A stretch of 8,201 nt of DNA. It comes from Caldilinea sp. (GTDB lineage: Bacteria; Chloroflexota; Anaerolineae; Caldilineales; Caldilineaceae). Positions 1-8,201 of this stretch are shown piece after piece. Numbering within the stretch: the stretch's first letter is position 1; every line of letters starts with the position of its first letter. The stretch is from contig JANWYX010000015.1 in the NCBI GenBank assembly GCA_025055055.1, positions 1 through 8,201 on the forward strand, given 5' to 3'. Position numbers and translations under genes: made by a program. The notes below the pieces were generated by a model. It searched no databases, had not been told where the DNA came from, and saw nothing but the letters and a program-made list of their open reading frames with translations.

Positions 1-105
1 GGCGATGAAGATGAAGAAGGGCTGGAGCTTGACTTCGACGCGTTGGAAGAGGAGGACGAAGAAGAGGACGAAAGCCTTGACGATTTGGATGTGGAGATTG
101 AATAG
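1..105 (+). CDS. C-terminal end of a protein with a strongly acidic tail (5' partial)
   Basis: Reading from base 1 gives 34 codons followed by TAG at 103-105, so this is the 3' end of a gene that begins left of the window. About two thirds of the visible residues are Asp or Glu. They include a run of ten acidic residues around residues 16-24 broken by nothing but D/E, and the protein ends in DDLDVEIE. An intrinsic terminator starts about 50 bp after the stop, as expected for the last gene of a transcript. Acidic low-complexity tails occur on several bacterial proteins, including some RNA polymerase beta and beta' subunits, chaperones and nucleic-acid-binding factors. No folded domain is visible, so I do not name the protein. 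The frame is well supported by composition and by the terminator placement, but the identity is open. Confidence 0.72.
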   Translation, partial: GDEDEEGLELDFDALEEEDEEEDESLDDLDVEIE

Positions 106-153
106 ACGCGGCCTCGGCACAGCAAGCTGCGTCTGGCGTCATCGAAAGATTGC

Positions 154-189
154 AAAAGCGCCGGGTGTGCTCCCGGCGCTTTTGTTTTG
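154..189. terminator. Intrinsic terminator, probably bidirectional
   Basis: A perfect 12-bp inverted repeat pairs AAAAGCGCCGGG (154-165) with CCCGGCGCTTTT (172-183) across a 6-base loop. The right arm ends in TTTT and is followed by GTTTT, giving a T-rich tract for plus-strand transcripts leaving the acidic-tail gene. On the minus strand the left arm also ends in TTTT, so the same hairpin can end the transcript of the glgX-like gene, whose stop codon is at 191-193. It lies between two convergent genes, which fits a shared terminator. The U-tract is better on the plus strand than on the minus strand. Confidence 0.9.
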
Positions 190-190
190 C

Positions 191-2311
191 TCAGAACGGC
201 TCACCGTCTGATTCGCCTTTACGTTTAGGCAAGGGAGCCTTCAGCTCGGCAGCAAGCAAAACAATCGTGCGCGACCGGACGCAATAGACATCGGTCTCCA
301 GGGGGGGCGCCTGGGGAAGGGAACGAAAATCTTCCGGCGAGGGCAGACTGGTGTCGAGCACTCGGCGCCAATATGTGATGCTGCGTCGCGGCGGCGGCGG
401 CAATGTAAACATGAGCGGCTCCCAATAAAAATTCGCAGCCACATAGAGCGCTTCGGTTGGGCCTCGAATTGTCAAAGCCAGGCTACGGGAATCGTAGCTC
501 TTGTCAGGTTGATAGGGCTGCACGCCGTGCCATTCGATGCGGGCATAGTGTAAAAGCTCGATCAAGCTAAGGCCATGTCCCTCGTGAAAGATGTTCAGCT
601 CCTTACGAAAACGAATCAACTTGCGGACAAATTCAAGGAGGTCAGGATGACGCCGGCAGAGATTCCAGTCAAACCAACTGATCTCGTTATCCTGGCAATA
701 GGCGTTGTTGTTGCCGAGCTGCGTGCGGCGCACCTCGTCGCCCATCAACAACATCGGCACGCCGAGCGAAAGCAGGGTGATGGCAAAGAAGTTCTTGATC
801 TGACGCTGACGTAACTGTTCGACCGCCGGATCGTCGGTGGGCCCTTCGACCCCACAATTCCAAGAGCGATTGTCGTTCATTCCATCTCGGTTATTTTCCT
901 TGTTCGCCTCATTGTGCTTTTCGTTGTAAGAGACCAGATCGTTTAGAGTGAAACCGTCATGGCAGGTGACAAAGTTGATGCTCTGCTCCGGCCCTAAGTT
1001 GTCTGAGCCGTACAGGTCCGGGCTGGCGAAAAAGCGCGAGGCCACGACCTCCACCATACCCGGATCGCTTTTGACGAAAGAGCGCACGTCGTCTCGAAAC
1101 TTGCCGTTCCATTCCTTCCAGTGATCGCCTAAAAAACTGCCCACCTGATACAGCCCCGCTGCGTCCCACGCCTCTGCGATCAGCTTCACGCCCGCCAGCA
1201 CGGGGTCGGTCTCGATGTCCCATAAGATCGGCGGCGAGGCCAGCGGAACACCGTTTTCGTCTCGCGAGAGAATCGAGGCGAGGTCGAACCGAAAGCCGTC
1301 GACGTGCATTTTTTCAACCCAGTAGTGCAGGCTGTCGAGAATCAGACGGCGCACCATGGCGTTATTGGCGTTGAGCGTGTTGCCGACCCCGCTGTAGTTG
1401 GCGTAGCGAGCGCGGTCTTTTTCAAGAATGTAATAGGTTTCATTTTCCAGCCCCCGGAAGCAAAAGGTAGGCCCTACTTCGTCGTTTTCTGCGGTGTGGT
1501 TGTAGACGACGTCCAAGATGACCTCGATGCCGGCGCGGTGCAACGCCTTGACCATGTCCCGAAACTCGTTTATTGCTCCGAGCGGGTCACCGCTGACGCT
1601 GTAGTGCACATGCGGAGCGAAGAAGGAAACCGGCGAATAGCCCCAGTAGTTGACAAGGCCGGCGGGCGCGTCCTGAGGGTCAAACTGAAAGATAGGCAAT
1701 AGCTCCACCGCAGTGACGCCGAGATGCTGCAGATAGGGAATCTTTTCGACCAGACCTGCGTATGTTCCACGCTTGGCCGGCGTCACGCCGGAGCTGGGAT
1801 GGCGGGTGAAGCCGCGCACGTGCATCTCGTAGATAATGGTCTGATTAAAAGGGCGACGCAGTGGTTCATCGCCCTCCCAGTCATAGTCGTCGGCGTCAAT
1901 CACGACGCTTTTCATCGCTTGCGCTGCGTTGTCGCCGGGGAGAGAGGCCGCTTTGCGACTATACGCTTTGGGGACGGCGACGCCGCGGCCGTATGGATCG
2001 AGCAGCACCTTCTCTGGGTCGAAACGCAAGCCCAGCTGCGGTTCATAGGCTCCGTAAGCGCGATAGCCATAGATTTGACCGGCGCGCACGCCGGGTACGA
2101 AAATATGCCAGTAGGAGAAGGTGCGGTTGCGCTGCGGGTGAAGCCGAATCGTGCGCGCAGGGATGGCGTCATCGACGCTGTCAAAGAAGAGCAGTTCCAT
2201 CCCGGTGGCGCTGCGCGAGTAGACTGAAAAATTCACCCCACCGGGCAGAATCGTTGCGCCGATCGGAAAACTTTTGCCGGGCGACAGCGCGCTCTCCACT
2301 GCGTCTCCCAT
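191..2311 (-). CDS. glgX: Glycogen debranching enzyme, GlgX/TreX type (isoamylase-like, GH13)
   Basis: This 706-residue cytosolic enzyme is predicted to hydrolyse alpha-1,6 branch points of glycogen or limit dextrins. An N-terminal CBM48-like domain (about residues 15-110, GATILPGGVNFSVYS) precedes the GH13 barrel. All four GH13 motifs are present: DVVYNH (267-272), GFRFDLA with nucleophile Asp343, IAEAW with acid/base Glu380, and HDGF with Asp452. The GlgX signature GDE..RTQ.GNNNAYCQDNE lies at about 524-543. Length is normal for the family (roughly 650-720 residues). The ATG at 2309-2311 is preceded by AAGGG 8 bases upstream. The gene is last in the minus-strand cluster, 24 bp after the GNAT gene, and the hairpin at 154-183 lies just beyond its stop. 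No other glycogen gene is in the window. Substrate chain-length preference cannot be read from sequence, and TreX is the nearest alternative name. Confidence 0.96.
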   Translation of the reverse strand: MGDAVESALSPGKSFPIGATILPGGVNFSVYSRSATGMELLFFDSVDDAIPARTIRLHPQRNRTFSYWHIFVPGVRAGQIYGYRAYGAYEPQLGLRFDPEKVLLDPYGRGVAVPKAYSRKAASLPGDNAAQAMKSVVIDADDYDWEGDEPLRRPFNQTIIYEMHVRGFTRHPSSGVTPAKRGTYAGLVEKIPYLQHLGVTAVELLPIFQFDPQDAPAGLVNYWGYSPVSFFAPHVHYSVSGDPLGAINEFRDMVKALHRAGIEVILDVVYNHTAENDEVGPTFCFRGLENETYYILEKDRARYANYSGVGNTLNANNAMVRRLILDSLHYWVEKMHVDGFRFDLASILSRDENGVPLASPPILWDIETDPVLAGVKLIAEAWDAAGLYQVGSFLGDHWKEWNGKFRDDVRSFVKSDPGMVEVVASRFFASPDLYGSDNLGPEQSINFVTCHDGFTLNDLVSYNEKHNEANKENNRDGMNDNRSWNCGVEGPTDDPAVEQLRQRQIKNFFAITLLSLGVPMLLMGDEVRRTQLGNNNAYCQDNEISWFDWNLCRRHPDLLEFVRKLIRFRKELNIFHEGHGLSLIELLHYARIEWHGVQPYQPDKSYDSRSLALTIRGPTEALYVAANFYWEPLMFTLPPPPRRSITYWRRVLDTSLPSPEDFRSLPQAPPLETDVYCVRSRTIVLLAAELKAPLPKRKGESDGEPF

Positions 2312-2335
2312 CGTTCCTTCCCTTCCAACACTCGC

Positions 2336-3314
2336 TTAGATTCTATCGGTGCACCTCTCCGGCTCCAGGGATTTTCCTAAGATCAGATACGACCGATACC
2401 GCTCGAAACCGAATTTCCCGTAGAAATCGATCAGCGTCGTCCAATCGATGACGCAGCCGTTGACGCCGTTGTCATGAAGGCGGCGCAGGCCGGCGTCGAG
2501 CAGGGCGCTTCCCAATCCTTGTCCTCTGCGGTCGGCGCTGACGCCGATCGAGCCGAGCTGCCCCCACGGCTTGGGCAGACGATAGGGGTAGAAGCGCTCG
2601 ATCGGGCGCACAGAGTCGGGAAAGGTTAACAGACAGCATCCATCGATCCCGCGCTCCGTCCACAGCAACATATAGTCGGAAATGCGCCCACCGTCGGCCA
2701 AAGACATCTCAGCCTCATAGCGCCAACGACCCGGAAATTCGCGGCGCAAAAAGTCGAGCAACATCGACTCCTGCCCGGGGACGGCAGGCCGCACGGCGCA
2801 CGGCGTCCGGCTCAGATCGCTCGGCGGTCGATACGTCGCCAAATTGGCGGCCATATCCCAGACTGTATCGATGATCTCATACCCATGGCGTTGAAAGAAA
2901 GACGCCACGCCGGTGTTCGGCGCGCCAGGGACGAAGGGGCGCAGACCGCCCCCGATCTGTGCGGCGCGACAGCCAGTTGCGACCAGCCAATGCTCTGCAA
3001 GGTTCAGGAGGCGGCGCCCGACGCCGTTGCGTTGAAAGGTCGAAGCCACCGCCAAAAGCTCGATCCAGCCTTCGCCGTGGGGGTTGACGGTGGGTTCTCC
3101 GTGCAGCGCCGAAGTCAAAGCGGCGCCGATGATCTTATCGTCGGCGTAGGCCAGGAAAACACAACGCCGGATGCCCGCCGATGGTCGCAAATTATAGTGC
3201 ACAAATGCGTTCGAGATCGCCATGTCGGGCGCCAACGCCTCATTCCAAAGGTCGGCGATGGCGGCTGTAAGCGCAGCCAAAGGCGCGCCTTCGCCGAGAT
3301 CGATTTTGCGAAAT

Positions 3315-3331
<17 letters not shown>
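2336..3331 (-). CDS. Tandem-domain GNAT family N-acetyltransferase
   Basis: The 331-residue product contains two GNAT folds in tandem. The first (about residues 5-165) has the acetyl-CoA pyrophosphate-binding loop QRNGVG at 100-105 and a SFFQRHGYE strand-turn near 144-152. The second (about 180-320) has RRGQGLG at 268-274 and the closing segment IDWTTLIDFYGKFGFE near 295-310. Both acetyl-CoA loops look intact, so neither half is obviously degenerate. Single proteins with two GNAT domains exist (mycothiol synthase is one example), but the acceptor substrate here is unknown. I chose the ATG at 3329-3331 because AGAAGGA lies 8 bases upstream (3340-3346). A GTG six codons earlier (3347-3349) would place that Shine-Dalgarno inside the gene. 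The start overlaps the end of the amidase gene by 17 bp, suggesting translational coupling. A cell-wall sugar or amino-sugar acceptor is a guess from context only. Confidence 0.88.
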
Positions 3332-4079
<748 letters not shown>

Positions 4080-4112
4080 CAAAGATCCATCCTGGAGGGA
4101 GGGCAGACCGCC

Positions 4113-5093
<981 letters not shown>

Positions 5094-5098
5094 AGCCT

Positions 5099-5102
5099 CT
5101 CC

Positions 5103-5104
<2 letters not shown>
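5099..5104 (-). promoter_or_regulatory. Ribosome binding site overlapping the upstream stop codon
   Basis: On the minus strand AAGGAG ends five bases before the GTG start of the dehydratase gene. Its first two bases are the last two of the carboxylase TAA stop (5103-5105). This decides the GTG start and indicates that ribosomes finishing the carboxylase could re-initiate on the dehydratase. Confidence 0.85.
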
Positions 5105-6713
<1,609 letters not shown>

Positions 6714-6752
6714 GGCTTCCTGGGTTGTGCGCACTGTGTGAAATTTCCCTGT

Positions 6753-6781
6753 AGTATGGGGTCTCTCCGCTTTGACGTCAA
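6753..6781 (-). promoter_or_regulatory. Sigma70-like promoter for the minus-strand cluster
   Basis: On the minus strand TTGACG (6776-6781, 5 of 6 consensus bases) is followed by a 17-bp spacer (6759-6775) and CATACT (6753-6758, 4 of 6). Transcription would begin near 6746, leaving a leader of roughly 33 nt before the carboxylase ATG at 6713. No other promoter of similar quality stood out inside the cluster, though I did not scan it exhaustively. Confidence 0.72.
6772..6781. promoter_or_regulatory. 10-bp palindrome overlapping the minus-strand -35 box
   Basis: TTGACGTCAA is a perfect palindrome and includes the whole minus-strand -35 hexamer. It could be a regulator half-site or operator, or simply a consequence of the -35 sequence followed by TCAA. 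No second copy is visible nearby, so an operator role is only a suggestion. Confidence 0.3.
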
Positions 6782-6820
6782 GCCTGCAAAGAATGTTGCG
6801 CGCGCATATAGCCGAAAGGT

Positions 6821-6849
6821 TTGACGACGGCCTGCGGAAAAGCTACAAT
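6821..6849 (+). promoter_or_regulatory. Sigma70-like promoter for tRNA-Arg
   Basis: TTGACG (6821-6826) is followed by a 17-bp spacer and TACAAT (6844-6849). Both hexamers match consensus at 5 of 6 positions. The expected start site is near 6856, about 9 bases before the mature tRNA 5' end. This is a strong promoter, as usual for stable RNA genes. Confidence 0.85.
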
Positions 6850-6864
6850 CTATAGATGGTGTTT

Positions 6865-6946
<82 letters not shown>

Positions 6947-6984
6947 CCCTCATCTGAATCATCTTCTGACAAAGGGCGTGGGCG

Positions 6985-7887
6985 ATGCAGATCGGCGTTG
7001 TATTCCCGCAGACAGAGTTCGGCAACGATCCGGGAGCGATTCGGGATTACGCGCAGACGGCTGAAGCGCTCGGCTACACCCATGTGCTGGCCTACGATCA
7101 TGTGCTCGGCGCCAATCCGGAGCGTCCCGGCGGCTGGCGTGGCCCTTACACCTATCGCGATCCGTTTCACGAGCCGTTTGTCCTCTTCAGTTTCATGGCG
7201 GCGGCGACCACGCGGCTCCGCTTTGTGACCGGCGTTCTGATTCTCCCCCAACGACAGACTGCGCTTGTCGCCAAACAAGCTGCTACGCTCGACGTGCTTT
7301 CCGGCGGCCGGCTGCGCCTCGGCGTCGGCATCGGCTGGAATCCTGTGGAGTACGAAGCGTTGGGAGAGAACTTTCATAGGCGAGGTCGGCGATGCGAGGC
7401 GCAGATTCGGCTGCTGCGTCGGCTGTGGACCGAGCCGCTCGTCACCGTCCATGACGAATGGCATCACATCTCCGACGCCGGCATCAATCCGCTGCCCGTG
7501 CAAAGACCAATCCCCATCTGGCTGGGAGGGCACGCCGACGCCGTGCTCGAGCGAATTGCACGCTTGGGCGACGGCTGGCTGCCCAACTATCGCACGGCGC
7601 AGGAGGCGGCCGACGCCCTCGCCAGGCTGGACGTCTATCTGGCACAAAATGGGCGCTCCCGCCGCGATCTGGGCATCGAGCCTCGCCTGCATTACAAGGA
7701 TGGCGTCGAGGAACGTCAGCGTCGCATCATGGCCGACTGGGTGACCGCAGGCGCAACGCATTTTTCGGTCAATACCATGGGCTGTGGATTTGTCAAGCCC
7801 GAACAGCATATGCAGGCGTTGGAGCGCTTTGCGCAAGCCATGCAAGTGAGCGCAAACGCGTCCACTTCAGAGGATGCGAGGCGTTGA
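6985..7887 (+). CDS. Luciferase-like (LLM class) flavin/F420-dependent oxidoreductase
   Basis: The 300-residue protein belongs to the bacterial luciferase-like monooxygenase superfamily, a single TIM-barrel using FMN or coenzyme F420. Supporting segments are the N-terminal strand IGVVFPQ, the YDHVLG turn at 37-42, and the barrel stretch TTRLRFVTGVLILPQR (75-90). The highly typical KQAATLDVLSGGRLRLGVGIGWNPVEY follows at 97-123, then RPIPIWLGG at 174-182 and the GDGWLP motif at 195-200. Length fits the family. ATG 6985 has AAAGGG eight bases upstream. F420 versus FMN use and the substrate cannot be told from sequence, and the family spans reductases, dehydrogenases and monooxygenases. It starts 47 bp after the tRNA-Arg gene with no promoter or terminator evident between, so it may share the tRNA promoter. 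Its stop lies 15 bp from the converging SRAP gene's stop. Confidence 0.92.
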   Translation: MQIGVVFPQTEFGNDPGAIRDYAQTAEALGYTHVLAYDHVLGANPERPGGWRGPYTYRDPFHEPFVLFSFMAAATTRLRFVTGVLILPQRQTALVAKQAATLDVLSGGRLRLGVGIGWNPVEYEALGENFHRRGRRCEAQIRLLRRLWTEPLVTVHDEWHHISDAGINPLPVQRPIPIWLGGHADAVLERIARLGDGWLPNYRTAQEAADALARLDVYLAQNGRSRRDLGIEPRLHYKDGVEERQRRIMADWVTAGATHFSVNTMGCGFVKPEQHMQALERFAQAMQVSANASTSEDARR

Positions 7888-7902
7888 AACCTCCTGCAGC
7901 CG

Positions 7903-8201
7903 TCAAACTTTGCTCTCTTCAATACATGCCACGCCTTCATTGCGAGGATCGTTCACATAGGAGCTGACAGGATATAGCTTCAGTCGTCCGGTGGGAAAAG
8001 GCCGAAACAAATGCTTCAACTGCGCCAAATAGGCCGGCGCGGCCTCCTGTCCATCTCCTAACCATGTCGCATAATCCTCCGGCGACAGAATCACCGGCAT
8101 GCGGTTGTGAAGTCGAGCCACCTCTTCGTTGGCTTCGGTGGTCAGGATCGTGCAGCTCTCGAGCTCCTCGCCTTCAGGGCCGATCCAGCGCTCCCACAAC
8201 C
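7903..8201 (-). CDS. SRAP domain protein, YedK/HMCES family (C-terminal part, 5' end outside window)
   Basis: About 99 C-terminal residues are visible and the frame is open to the window edge. The leftmost complete codon is TTG, encoding the Leu of a LWERW motif that is internal in this family, so translation begins outside the window. The sequence LWERWIGPEGEELESCTILTTEAN followed by HNRMPVIL is the hallmark of SOS-response-associated peptidase proteins. These form a covalent crosslink with abasic sites in single-stranded DNA and so protect forks from strand breakage. The His of HNRMP corresponds to the conserved active-site histidine. The catalytic Cys2 and the active-site Asn and Glu would lie in the missing part. 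The C-terminal segment (LFRPFPTGRLKLYPVSSYVNDPRNEG) is complete and typical. No intrinsic terminator is evident after its stop. Confidence 0.93.
   Translation of the reverse strand, partial: LWERWIGPEGEELESCTILTTEANEEVARLHNRMPVILSPEDYATWLGDGQEAAPAYLAQLKHLFRPFPTGRLKLYPVSSYVNDPRNEGVACIEESKV

Noticed and set aside
5..211. Plus-strand 68-codon frame starting MKMKKGWS
   Set aside because: It is a +1 shifted reading of the acidic-tail gene and runs through the terminator hairpin. The frame from base 1 has a coherent acidic composition and stops before the hairpin.
1724..2227. Plus-strand 167-codon frame opposite the 5' part of glgX
   Set aside because: No domain, no plausible start site, and it is fully covered by the CBM48/GH13 coding region on the other strand.
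6714..6734. GTG start seven codons upstream for the carboxylase
   Set aside because: It lacks a spaced Shine-Dalgarno, while AGGA lies immediately before the ATG at 6711-6713.
6772..6800. Plus-strand promoter using the left half of the TTGACGTCAA palindrome
   Set aside because: No -10-like hexamer occurs at 16-18 bp spacing (the 17-bp position reads GTTGCG), and a better promoter for the tRNA lies at 6821-6849.
8197..8199. Start codon for the SRAP gene at the window edge
   Set aside because: The codon is TTG within the LWERW motif, which is internal in this family. The N-terminus with catalytic Cys2 lies outside the window.

Overview
This is an ordinary, gene-dense bacterial chromosomal segment of fairly high GC content. 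It uses ATG and GTG starts, AGGA-type ribosome binding sites, sigma70-like promoters and an intrinsic hairpin terminator. The gene mix (an acyl-CoA carboxylase beta subunit of the actinobacterial/Chloroflexota style with a VDSGGAFLP motif, a luciferase-like flavin/F420 oxidoreductase, a GlgX debranching enzyme) would fit a Chloroflexota or similar high-GC aerobic bacterium. That placement is an inference of low to moderate confidence. I see no phage, insertion sequence, CRISPR array or defence island.

Layout. Positions 1-105 (+) hold the last 34 codons of a gene with a very acidic C-terminal tail. A strong hairpin terminator at 154-189 follows and probably works in both directions. A five-gene minus-strand cluster fills 191-6713. 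Read in its own direction it encodes: an MCC-type acyl-CoA carboxylase beta subunit (5103-6713), a PLP-dependent threonine/serine dehydratase-like enzyme (4113-5093), a membrane-anchored N-acetylmuramoyl-L-alanine amidase (3315-4079), a two-domain GNAT acetyltransferase (2336-3331) and a glycogen debranching enzyme, GlgX (191-2311). Gaps are 9-33 bp or the genes overlap, and I see no internal terminator, so a single operon read from a promoter at 6753-6781 is likely.

The 6714-6864 intergenic region carries two divergent promoters, each with a TTGACG -35 box and a 17-bp spacer. One faces the minus-strand cluster and the other drives a tRNA-Arg(TCT) gene at 6865-6937. A luciferase-like monooxygenase gene (6985-7887) starts 47 bp after the tRNA with no visible terminator between them. 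It converges on the C-terminal part of an SRAP (YedK/HMCES-type) DNA-protein crosslinking protein gene that runs off the right edge.

The cluster mixes amino-acid/acyl-CoA catabolism, cell-wall hydrolysis and glycogen breakdown. Leucine-type carboxylase plus amino-acid dehydratase suggests amino-acid degradation, but no pathway links all five genes. I found no convincing new biological system. The most notable points are the unlinked carboxylase beta subunit, the divergent promoter pair, the possible tRNA-mRNA co-transcription and the variant dehydratase motif.
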